From the NCBI RefSeq assembly GCF_002095315.1, contig NZ_MLFN01000007.1:28879-92878 (forward strand): a DNA stretch of 64,000 nt. The letters run 5' to 3'. Shown here one piece after another: positions 40,050-47,866 of the stretch. The first letter of the stretch is position 1. Every line of letters starts with the position of its first letter. Position numbers and translations under genes: made by a program. The notes under the pieces were generated by a model that saw only the letters and a program-made list of their open reading frames with translations, was not told the DNA's origin and ran no database searches. Origin of the DNA: Pantoea conspicua (GTDB taxonomy: Bacteria > Pseudomonadota > Gammaproteobacteria > Enterobacterales > Enterobacteriaceae).

Positions 40050-41897
40050 TTAAGCCAGCGGCAATTCAAAACACTTAACTGGTTTACCGCCCTGCACTTC
40101 TACCAGTAAACGTGCCGATTGTGGTTGCTCAGATAACAATGCTTGTTGAAATCGCTCAAAAGAAATTTGTGTTTCTTCAATTGCTACCTTTTGTGGCAAT
40201 AAGGTCGTTATTGTCCATTTCCGCAGTAATACTTTATTAGCATTGGTGGTATTGCTTTGTTCTGCCAACGCAGTGATGTTTTGTATTCTCTGTTCTAACT
40301 GACGCTCAACTTTGTCAATAATATTCTCAAACTGCTGATAGTTCTGAACAATAGTTTGCTGGCGCTGACTCACGAGTTTTGTATTCCCTTCGGTATGGGT
40401 CAGTAGATGCAACGCTTGCGCACGAACCTTCATCGCCAGGTCCCATTCATGGATTCGTTCATTAAGGAGTTTTTGTTCGATTTGGATCTTATTTGTAATT
40501 TCCGTACTGCTAAAGAGTCCACGTTCTCTAAGCTTCAAAATCTTGTCGCCGGCATTAAAAATATCAGTCAGTAAATGTGCCTGCACGGCGGAAAACTGGA
40601 CTTCTATATCCTCGAGTTTTTGACGTATTGCAGGAGAGCATTTCTCCTCAAAAACAACAGGGGTAATTTGCTGCAAATACTGAATGGCTCCAATGATCTC
40701 CGCCTTACGTGCATTGGTCTGAAATGCTGAGACCTCACGTACCGCCTCAATAATCTCCGTCAATTTTTTGCTGATATCCGCCAGATGCTTTTGCGCTAAC
40801 AGAGCAGACGCAACATTTAACAGTAAACCAGCGTTAACAAGTTGAAGGAACTTATCCGGATTTAGCAGAACGGCATGCTCTTTGATCCCTTTCTCACCCA
40901 TACTAAATCCACGAAACCCTGTGCCGTCTTTTACATTCGCCAGAGAGCCATTGATGATGACTTCCATATATTGATGACTGGAAATGTGTGCAGACGTAAC
41001 CAGTGAGGGTAGCATCTGCAACAGCGGACTCAGGCGTGAAATAGCGGTAATGCCCTGTTCCTGCATCGCAGCCGTGTCAGTAATTTGTGAAGGTTGAATT
41101 GTCGAAACCGTAAGCGCAGGTTGGTTAACATCATATCCAAAACCCCAGCGCTGCTCGAAGGTGAAAGCTGGCATTTTGGGTGCTGATGATTGTGTGGCAA
41201 GTCGGAACTGGCGGGAATTTTTTAAGCGAATCCAGGCTATTTGCACCACGCAGGGCAGTGTCACTCGAAATGCCGGATTAGAGATATCATAGGCGGTATA
41301 CAGACCTGTAATAGCCAGGCCAACCGGCCCCGTTAAAATGCCCAAAACACGCCCGATCCCAAGTCCCGCAATTAAAGGTAATACCTTACCTGCTGTAGTT
41401 TGTGCAAGGCCGTTGGCGACTAATGCCGCTTTCTGCCAGACGGGGATATCCATACTGACCAGGGAGCTAATGTCAATATCACGCAGGATCTGGCTACGTT
41501 CATCATCCGACATTTTTTGCCATGTCGAGGCAAACACACCGTCAATAATCAGCGCTTCTTTTTCTGCTACGGAAGCGGCGACAGGGGCTTTAATTTTTAG
41601 ATGTGCAGCAACGTCATCTACAATTTCACTATAGCTCACACCATTGCGACGAAACAGATTCACAACTGTATTACCACCAAAATACTGTAACTCTCGTACA
41701 AGCAAACGCAATGTTTCATCATCGGGCTCATCGTAAAGTTTGGCGTCCTGCAATACTTTCCTGACGCTGTTCGACATGGAAAAACCAAACTTACCCGTGT
41801 TGGTGATGTAATCAATCAGCAGATCTATATCGCCTTTATCCGCGTTCAGCAGCAGTTTAACCAGAGCCTCATCACCCTTGATATCTATCTCGCTCAT
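40050..41897 (-). CDS. YaaW-domain (DUF3944/UPF0174) protein with long C-terminal helical extension
   Basis: 615 codons from ATG 41897. Residues about 25-240 match E. coli YaaW: RELQYFGGNTVVNLFRRNGVSYSEIVDDVAAHLKIKAP, STWQKMSDDERSQILRDID, and FRVTLPCVVQIAWIRLK. A Gly-rich hydrophobic stretch (VLPLIAGLGIGRVLGILTGPVGLAITGLY, about 170-200) may touch membrane. Residues 360-560 are predicted coiled coil (Gln/Leu rich). E. coli YaaW is only about 237 residues, so this is a fusion or extended form. Function unknown. Not typical of the flanking core genes, and it may be older accessory DNA beside ssrA. Confidence 0.75.
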   Translation of the reverse strand: MSEIDIKGDEALVKLLLNADKGDIDLLIDYITNTGKFGFSMSNSVRKVLQDAKLYDEPDDETLRLLVRELQYFGGNTVVNLFRRNGVSYSEIVDDVAAHLKIKAPVAASVAEKEALIIDGVFASTWQKMSDDERSQILRDIDISSLVSMDIPVWQKAALVANGLAQTTAGKVLPLIAGLGIGRVLGILTGPVGLAITGLYTAYDISNPAFRVTLPCVVQIAWIRLKNSRQFRLATQSSAPKMPAFTFEQRWGFGYDVNQPALTVSTIQPSQITDTAAMQEQGITAISRLSPLLQMLPSLVTSAHISSHQYMEVIINGSLANVKDGTGFRGFSMGEKGIKEHAVLLNPDKFLQLVNAGLLLNVASALLAQKHLADISKKLTEIIEAVREVSAFQTNARKAEIIGAIQYLQQITPVVFEEKCSPAIRQKLEDIEVQFSAVQAHLLTDIFNAGDKILKLRERGLFSSTEITNKIQIEQKLLNERIHEWDLAMKVRAQALHLLTHTEGNTKLVSQRQQTIVQNYQQFENIIDKVERQLEQRIQNITALAEQSNTTNANKVLLRKWTITTLLPQKVAIEETQISFERFQQALLSEQPQSARLLVEVQGGKPVKCFELPLA

Positions 41898-42131
41898 CAC
41901 AACACCCCAGCCATGTTCATCACCACAATCTATTAAAAAATGAATATCTCATTAATACACTGATCGTTCACTCCGTACTCACTGTAGTGATCAGCTGCAC
42001 CTGCTCCGCGCATGTTACTCTTCACGATCTCACCTTTACAGCCCCCGCCTAAACACGAAATAATAACCCCGCTACTTACGCCATTGAGCGCAGGCAGCCA
42101 CTGACCAGCACTTCAACTTAGCGGACTTTTT

Positions 42132-42377
42132 ATGACTAACGACATTCCTCTCAAGTACTATGACGTCGCAGATGAGTATGCGACCGAATCCGCTAAGCCG
42201 GTGAGCGATGCAGAACGCACACCGCTGGCGCACTACTTCCAGTTACTGATCACGCGTCTGATGAATAACGAGGAGATCAGTGAAGAGTCGCAGCAGGAGA
42301 TGGCCACGGAAGCGGGCATCGATGCTGAGCGTATCGATGAGATCGCGACCTTCCTCAACCAATGGGGTAACGAGTAA
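42132..42377 (+). CDS. ymjA: YmjA family protein (DUF2543)
   Basis: 81 codons almost identical to E. coli YmjA ([58 protein letters not shown]). A small acidic helical protein of unknown function. In E. coli it lies elsewhere on the chromosome, so local gene order differs. Confidence 0.92.
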   Translation: MTNDIPLKYYDVADEYATESAKPVSDAERTPLAHYFQLLITRLMNNEEISEESQQEMATEAGIDAERIDEIATFLNQWGNE

Positions 42378-42693
42378 CCTTACCCGCTTGCGCCGGGCGG
42401 TCAGCAGGTGACGATAGTGACCTTACCCGCCCGGATCATACTTCCTGCGCCATAACCGCACCGCCAGCGTTATCTCCCGCGCCCTTCCCCATTTCTCTTC
42501 CGGCCAACTCATCGTGACCGCTTTAACAACACGGACCCGCGATTACCCCGATACCGTTCAACGCGTCAGCGGATTGCTCTCTTACCGGTCAGAAATTATC
42601 ATTCACACTGATATAGTCTGCGCAGGCATTGTGCATTACACTGCGCGCTGTAAAAAACTGAGTAGATAAACGATTAAACAGGCGGTAATGGCG
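42378..42693. other. Intergenic region, ymjA to cold-shock-domain gene
   Basis: 316 bases without a supportable gene. It contains a possible promoter area (AATTATCATTCACACTGATATAGT, from about 42594) and the leader of the cold-shock-domain gene. CTTACCCGC occurs twice (42380, 42422). Nothing else recognised. Confidence 0.5.
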
Positions 42694-43176
42694 ATGAACG
42701 GAACAATCACAACCTGGTTCAAAGAAAAGGGTTTTGGTTTTATCAAAGATGAAAACGGTGAGAACCGCTATTTTCATGTGATTAAGGTCGCCAACCCTGA
42801 TCTGATCAAGAAAGATGCTGCGGTGACATTTGAACCCACCACCAATAACAAAGGCCTGTCGGCCTATGCGGTGAAAGTGGTGCCGGAAAGCAAATACATC
42901 TTTATCGCGGGTGAGCGCATCAAGATCACTGCGATCAAATCTTACCTGGTCTACAGCGAAGAAGTGCCGGTCGACACCCGCATTGATAAAGAGAATCCGG
43001 TGCTGTCGGTAGGCGTGCTGTTGAGCAATATCCGCCCGAAATCAGACGTGAAGCCCGGTGAAATGCGTTCACTGAAGAAGCTGGCAATCACCACCTTCCA
43101 GGGTTCGACCTTAATCTTCACCGAAGATGAGATCGACATCGAGAGCACGGTGAAGCTGCTCAAAGGTCTGAAGTAA
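42694..43176 (+). CDS. Cold-shock-domain protein with C-terminal extension
   Basis: 160 codons from ATG 42694, which is better spaced from AGGCGG than the in-frame ATG 42688. Residues 1-65 form a CspA-like OB fold with RNP1 (KGFGFI) and RNP2-like YFHVI; the expected Phe-Val-His becomes Phe-His-Val. Residues 70-160 are an extra domain (YIFIAGERIKITAIKSYLVYSEEVP) ending TFQGSTLIFTEDEIDIESTVKLLKGLK. It likely binds single-stranded nucleic acid; the role of the extra domain is unknown. CSD proteins of this length are unlike E. coli Csp (about 70 residues). Confidence 0.85.
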   Translation: MNGTITTWFKEKGFGFIKDENGENRYFHVIKVANPDLIKKDAAVTFEPTTNNKGLSAYAVKVVPESKYIFIAGERIKITAIKSYLVYSEEVPVDTRIDKENPVLSVGVLLSNIRPKSDVKPGEMRSLKKLAITTFQGSTLIFTEDEIDIESTVKLLKGLK

Positions 43177-43189
43177 ACCCTGGCTGGTC

Positions 43190-43220
43190 GAAATCCTGCC
43201 CCTGGCCCGCGCAGGATTTC
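43190..43220 (+). terminator. Hairpin after the cold-shock-domain gene
   Basis: GAAATCCTGC and GCAGGATTTC form a perfect 10-bp stem 14 bases past the stop. There is no strong T-run, so it is a weak or Rho-assisted terminator, or an mRNA-stabilising stem. The rest of 43221-43509 shows no gene. Confidence 0.55.
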
Positions 43221-43509
43221 GCCATCCCACTCCCGACCTTGTGAAGCATTACGTCCCGTCCGCTACGCCTCACCCTGTTCTGAAATGTTTTAGCCTCAGT
43301 GCTTCCCCGGTCAGCCCGCCCGCCAACGCCACTGAAACCGCTGCTTCAGAGAAAACCATCGCTATCAGCCGAAGCGAGAAAGGATCACCTTCCTAAAACC
43401 TTTTTCCAGGGTAGAATTAGACACTTCCTTTAGACGTTGCCAATTTTTTTCTATTATCGCCGTTGGTGTTATTGATACGAAAAGGGGCTGAAATAAGGTA
43501 TAAAGCCGC

Positions 43510-44364
43510 ATGAAAATCCCAAACAGAATCCAGCCTCTGGTCGATGATGGCCTGATTGATGACGTGCTTCAGCGACTGAAAAGTGGCAAAGAAGCTGACG
43601 TCTACACCGTGTTATGCGGTGACAAGATCCAGTGCGCCAAAGTCTATAAAGAAGCCACGCAGCGTAGCTTCAAGCAGGCAGTGCAGTATCAGGAAGGACG
43701 TAAAACCCGTAACACCCGTAACGCGCGTGCGATGCAGAAAGGCTCGAAGTTCGGCCGCAAGCAGCAGGAAGAGTCGTGGCAGACCGCTGAAGTGGATGCG
43801 CTGTTCCGGCTGGCGAATGCCGGTGTGCGCGTGCCGCAGCCTTATCTCTGCATTGACGGTGTGTTACTGATGGAGCTGGTAACCGACGCCAATGGCTCGG
43901 TCGCGCCGCGTCTCAGCGATGTCTCCCTGTCTGAAGAGCAGGCGGTCACGGATTTCCACACCATGATCCGCAATATCGTGCGCATGTTATGTGCCGGTAT
44001 CGTGCATGGCGATCTATCAGAGTTCAACGTGCTGCTTGATGACCAGGGTCCGGTAATTATCGACCTGCCGCAGGCGGTTGATGCCGCAGCCAACAACCAT
44101 GCCGAATCGATGTTCGAGCGTGATGTTAACAATATCACCGCCTACTACGGTCAGTTCGCACCGCAGCTGTTGCAGACCCGCTATGCCAAAGAGATCTGGC
44201 TGCTGTATGAAGATGGCAAGCTGACGCCGGAAACACCGCTTACCGGGAAGTTTGTGGAAGAGGAGCGCGTGGTCGATATGGATTCGCTGCTGGATGAGAT
44301 CATCACTGCAGAAGATGAATACTACGAGCGTCAGCGCGCCAGCCGTGAGCGCGACGAAGAGTAA
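43510..44364 (+). CDS. RIO1-type atypical serine protein kinase
   Basis: 284 codons. RIO kinase signatures: SGKEADVY (nucleotide loop), AKVYKEA (ATP-binding Lys), HGDLSEFNVLL (catalytic loop with Asp) and VIIDLPQAVD (metal Asp). The basic insert RKTRNTRNARAMQKGSKFGRKQQEE matches the RIO1 flexible loop. Eukaryotic and archaeal RIO1 acts in small-subunit maturation; the bacterial substrate is unknown to me. E. coli K-12 lacks it, a hint toward Erwiniaceae and relatives. Confidence 0.9.
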   Translation: MKIPNRIQPLVDDGLIDDVLQRLKSGKEADVYTVLCGDKIQCAKVYKEATQRSFKQAVQYQEGRKTRNTRNARAMQKGSKFGRKQQEESWQTAEVDALFRLANAGVRVPQPYLCIDGVLLMELVTDANGSVAPRLSDVSLSEEQAVTDFHTMIRNIVRMLCAGIVHGDLSEFNVLLDDQGPVIIDLPQAVDAAANNHAESMFERDVNNITAYYGQFAPQLLQTRYAKEIWLLYEDGKLTPETPLTGKFVEEERVVDMDSLLDEIITAEDEYYERQRASRERDEE

Positions 44365-44373
44365 CTGCATCAA

Positions 44374-44404
44374 TAAAAAAAGGCAGCGAGTCGCCTCACT
44401 GCCT
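44374..44404 (-). terminator. Terminator of the mgtA operon
   Basis: Minus strand AGGCAG-TGAGGCGACTCG-CTGCCT with TTTTTTT after it. It lies 5 bases beyond the small membrane-peptide frame, so that frame is inside the mgtA transcript. It may also serve the convergent RIO gene. Confidence 0.85.
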
Positions 44405-44409
44405 CTCAA

Positions 44410-44496
44410 TTACCGCACGATCACCGTCAGCGCAATCAGCGTTAAGCCGATGATCATCACGCCGACAAATACCTTATCAATCCGGTTATTTTTCAT
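44410..44496 (-). CDS. 28-residue single-membrane-span peptide downstream of mgtA
   Basis: ATG 44496 to TAA 44410, with a strong GGGAGG five bases before the ATG and only 10 bases after the mgtA stop. The polar basic start MKNNRIDK is followed by about 17 hydrophobic residues (VFVGVMIIGLTLIALTVIV) and a final Arg: one transmembrane helix. It is placed before the mgtA terminator. Known tiny membrane proteins tune Mg transport (MgtR on MgtB/MgtC, MgtS on MgtA), so an MgtA partner is a reasonable inference. Too short for ordinary gene calling. Confidence 0.7.
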   Translation of the reverse strand: MKNNRIDKVFVGVMIIGLTLIALTVIVR

Positions 44497-44506
44497 CGTC
44501 GCCTCC

Positions 44507-47209
44507 CTAGAACCACTGACCAAAGCGGCGGATATATAAACGTTTCATGCCCTGCGCCACCAGGCAATAGCTGAACAGCGTCAGCACCAGCCACGGGAAG
44601 TATTGCCATGGCAGCGGCACCAGCCCGACCATCGCGCCCAGCGGTGAGAACGGAATCGCAATCCCCAACGCCATTATTGCCAGCGTGGTCAGCATCACCG
44701 GTAAGGTGGCGCGACTCTGGATAAATGGAATCTTGCGGGTGCGCAGCATATGCACCACCAGCGTCTGAGACAGCAGCCCCTCAATAAACCAGCCGGACTG
44801 GAACAGCGATTGCACACCGGCGTGGTTGGCCCCGAAGATGAACCACATCAGCGCAAAGGTGGTGACATCAAAAATCGACGACGTTGGACCCATCCACAGC
44901 ATAAAACGTTTGATGTTACCGGCATCCCATTTGCGTGGCTGACGCAGAAAATCACGGTCCACTTTGTCCCACGGCAGCGCCAGTTGGGAGACGTCATACA
45001 TCAGATTCTGAATCAGCAGATGAATCGACAGCATCGGCAGAAACGGAATAAAGGCGCTGGCGATCAGCAGCGAGAACACGTTGCCAAAGTTCGAGCTGGC
45101 GGTCATGTTGAGATACTTGATGATATTGCCAAAGGTTTCGCGTCCTTTAAGCACGCCCTCACCCAGCACCTGCAGATCTTTCTCCAGCAGAATAATATCC
45201 GACGAGGCTTTCGCCACATCCGCCGCACTGTCGACAGAAATACCGGTATCCGCCGCCCGCAGTGCCGGCGCGTCGTTGATGCCATCACCGAGAAAGCCCA
45301 CGGTATGACCATTCTGTTGCAGCAGGCGCACCACGCGGGATTTCTGCTGCGGCGTCAGCTGCGCAAACAGCGTGCATCGCTCTGCTTCCTGCGCCAGCTG
45401 CGCATCGTCCATCGCATCAATCTGATCACCGGTCAGCATTGCCGGATCACGCAGCCCGACATCCTGGCAGACCCGCAGCGTGACCAGCGGGTTATCGCCG
45501 GTCAGCACTTTCACCGCCACGCCGTGGTCACGCAGTGCCTGAATCGCTTTACCGGCGCTTGCTTTTGGCGGATCGCGGAAGGTCAGCAGCCCTTCCAGCG
45601 TCAGCTCCCGTTCGTCACTGTGGCTGAGCGGCGCCTGCAAATCGCCTTCGCGCGTCGCCACCAGCAATACCCGATAGCCCTGCTGGTTATAGCGTTGGGT
45701 CAGCGCCAGCAGTTCCGCCCGCAGGCGGTCATCCAGCGGAACGATCGCTTCGCCCTGGCGGATAGCGCTGCTCGCCGCCAACATCTCTTCTACTGCGCCT
45801 TTGCAAATCAGCAGTGAGCGATGGCATGCGAGATCTTCCACCAGCACCGAAACCCGGCGGCGCTCGAAGTCGAACGGCAGCTCATCGACCAGATGAAACT
45901 GGCTGCGCCGGGTCTGGGAGATCACTTTGTCGCCCGCCATCAGCACCGCCCGATCCATCAGATTTTTCGCGCCGCTCTGGCTACCGCTGTTTAACCATCC
46001 CAGCAACAGCACCTCTCCATCTTCCTTCCCCACCGGGTTAAGGTGGTGGGCCAGCAGAATGGTATCCTGGGTCAGCGTACCGGTTTTATCGGTGCATAAT
46101 ACGTCCATGGCGCCCAGGTTCTGAATGGCGTTCAGCCGCTTAACGATCACTTTGCGCCGCGACATCGCAATCGCGCCTTTGGCCAGGTTAGCGCTGACAA
46201 TCATCGGCAACATTTCCGGGGTCAGGCCGACCGCCACCGCCAGCGCAAACAGCGTGGCATCCATCCAGTCGCCTTTGCTGAAGCCGTTGATCAGCAGTAC
46301 CACCGGCACCATCACCAGCATAAAGCGAATCAGTAACCGGCTGACGCTGTTAACCCCGCGATCAAAAGCGGTCTGCGGACGGCTTCCGGTCAGCGAGGCG
46401 GCCAGCGATCCAAACCAGGTCTCACCGCCCGTCGCCACCACCACCGCGCTCGCCGTGCCGCTGGCGACGCTGGTGCCCATCAGACAAATGTTATTGAGCG
46501 CCAGCAACTCCTGGGGGGTTTTGCCCTGTGGATCGACGGCGAGATTGCCGCTCTGTTTCTCTACCGGCAGCGATTCACCGGTCAGCACCGCTTCGCTAAC
46601 ATACAGATTACGCGCACTCAGCAGCCGGACATCAGCAGGCACCTGATCGCCGGTGCTCAACAGAATTACATCGCCCGGCACCAGTTCACGCATATCCACA
46701 TCATGACGCTGCGCAGTGTCACTGGCGGTTTCGCGCCGCAGCACCGTGACCTGGCTGCGCACCAGAGACTTCAGCGCCTGCGCCGCACGGTTAGTGCGAA
46801 ACTCCTGCCAGAAGCGCAGCAGACCACTCAGCAGCACCATAGTGGTGATGATGATCACCCCGGAGAGATCGGTTTCCTGACCAGCCCGCAGCGGCAGCAG
46901 ATAGTCGGTAAACAGACTCACCAGCGCCAGCACCAGTAAGACGTAAATAAACGGATTGTTGAAGGCCATCAGTAACTGAATCAGTGCCGGTGGCGCTTTT
47001 TCATGGGCAACCTCATTCGGGCCATACAGCGCCAGGCGGGCCGCCGCTTCTGTATGAGTCAGGCCGTCCCGATCGCTACGCAGGTTCGCCAGCGTGACGT
47101 CGACAGGCTGGCCCGCTTCACGGGCAATCGCGAAAAGTTTTTGAGTTTTTTTGGTTGTGCGGTTGGCGTCAGATTTGATCGCAACCTGTTCCAGTTTCAT
47201 GTCGCTCAT
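44507..47209 (-). CDS. mgtA: Magnesium-transporting P-type ATPase MgtA
   Basis: 900 codons from ATG 47209 (MSDMKLEQVAIKSD) with GGGAGA upstream; E. coli MgtA has 898. P3B-type ATPase: TGES in VSEAVLTGESLPVEK, phosphorylation site DKTGT in LCTDKTGTLTQ, hinge GDGINDAPALRAADTG and ten membrane segments by hydrophobicity. It imports Mg2+ across the inner membrane. The leader encodes a short peptide (47293-47322), and a small membrane peptide follows in the same transcript. Confidence 0.96.
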   Translation of the reverse strand: MSDMKLEQVAIKSDANRTTKKTQKLFAIAREAGQPVDVTLANLRSDRDGLTHTEAAARLALYGPNEVAHEKAPPALIQLLMAFNNPFIYVLLVLALVSLFTDYLLPLRAGQETDLSGVIIITTMVLLSGLLRFWQEFRTNRAAQALKSLVRSQVTVLRRETASDTAQRHDVDMRELVPGDVILLSTGDQVPADVRLLSARNLYVSEAVLTGESLPVEKQSGNLAVDPQGKTPQELLALNNICLMGTSVASGTASAVVVATGGETWFGSLAASLTGSRPQTAFDRGVNSVSRLLIRFMLVMVPVVLLINGFSKGDWMDATLFALAVAVGLTPEMLPMIVSANLAKGAIAMSRRKVIVKRLNAIQNLGAMDVLCTDKTGTLTQDTILLAHHLNPVGKEDGEVLLLGWLNSGSQSGAKNLMDRAVLMAGDKVISQTRRSQFHLVDELPFDFERRRVSVLVEDLACHRSLLICKGAVEEMLAASSAIRQGEAIVPLDDRLRAELLALTQRYNQQGYRVLLVATREGDLQAPLSHSDERELTLEGLLTFRDPPKASAGKAIQALRDHGVAVKVLTGDNPLVTLRVCQDVGLRDPAMLTGDQIDAMDDAQLAQEAERCTLFAQLTPQQKSRVVRLLQQNGHTVGFLGDGINDAPALRAADTGISVDSAADVAKASSDIILLEKDLQVLGEGVLKGRETFGNIIKYLNMTASSNFGNVFSLLIASAFIPFLPMLSIHLLIQNLMYDVSQLALPWDKVDRDFLRQPRKWDAGNIKRFMLWMGPTSSIFDVTTFALMWFIFGANHAGVQSLFQSGWFIEGLLSQTLVVHMLRTRKIPFIQSRATLPVMLTTLAIMALGIAIPFSPLGAMVGLVPLPWQYFPWLVLTLFSYCLVAQGMKRLYIRRFGQWF

Positions 47210-47292
47210 TTCGACATCTCCCTGATTTAAAGCGATAGTTGTCCTGCACGCCCAATAAGGCATGCGGAGAAGACCTGGCGGTGCCGGGTTAT

Positions 47293-47322
47293 TTAAATGG
47301 GTAACCTTGCGGGATCGTCCAT
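47293..47322 (-). CDS. mgtL: MgtL-like leader peptide of mgtA
   Basis: Nine codons, MDDPARLPI, then TAA, with a near-ideal GGAGG five bases before the ATG. It ends 83 bases before mgtA. E. coli and Salmonella MgtL (MEPDPTPLP..) likewise begins with acidic residues and prolines. Low Mg2+ makes ribosomes falter there, changing leader folding and Rho access. Same logic inferred here; the peptide is shorter with only two prolines. Confidence 0.75.
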   Translation of the reverse strand: MDDPARLPI

Positions 47323-47866
47323 ATATCCCTCCTCTGTTCAGAAATAATAGGGTGCAGAAATTCACGCGGCGCGAAATTAGCGCAACGTAATATCAGTCAG
47401 AGAGCGGCGATCGGGCGTAGCCTGGGCTACGCCAGACGAGGTGGAGGGAAAAGAGCCAAGATAAACAGAAACATAATGCGCACTCACTCAGCTAACAGGG
47501 TGATAAATAAGGAGCGCAACCGTGACGAAAAGAGAGGATTGCTGCCCGCCGGTTGGCAAGCAGAGAAGAAAATTCAGCTTGCCAGAATAAAAATAAATTT
47601 AGGGTGACTGTCCAACTGAATTCTCCAGAAATAATTTGACGCTATTATAAAGAGAGGAAGGTAAGGGTAAAGCGGGAATAATAGAATTTATCATTTCGTT
47701 GAGGTGCCGTTTCTGGAAAAGCCGCAGCGGCTTAACAACTACGTCACCTTCTTATAACCACAACCTTACCCTTATGCCTTTTTGGCATATGATTAGCCCA
47801 TATTCGACTATTCTTCGCATCGGCCCTTTCGTAAACTCGCGTAACTTTTTAAGGCAAGGAAATTTC
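47323..47866. other. Divergent control region, mgtA and peptide-type ABC operon
   Basis: About 540 bases with no supportable gene. On the mgtA side there is a perfect hairpin GGCGTAGC-CTGG-GCTACGCC (47414-47433) in the presumed 5' leader. On the ABC side lies ATGCC-TTTTT-GGCAT (47775-47789), a short inverted repeat followed by AT-rich promoter-like sequence. No convincing PhoP direct repeat was found by eye. Confidence 0.5.

Noticed and set aside
44750..45817. 355-codon open frame antisense to mgtA
   Set aside because: His/Arg/Gln-rich composition typical of antisense frames; fully inside the conserved mgtA gene.
47440..47530. PhoP box upstream of mgtA
   Set aside because: GTTTA-like half-sites exist, but none with the required 11-bp repeat period and both halves intact.
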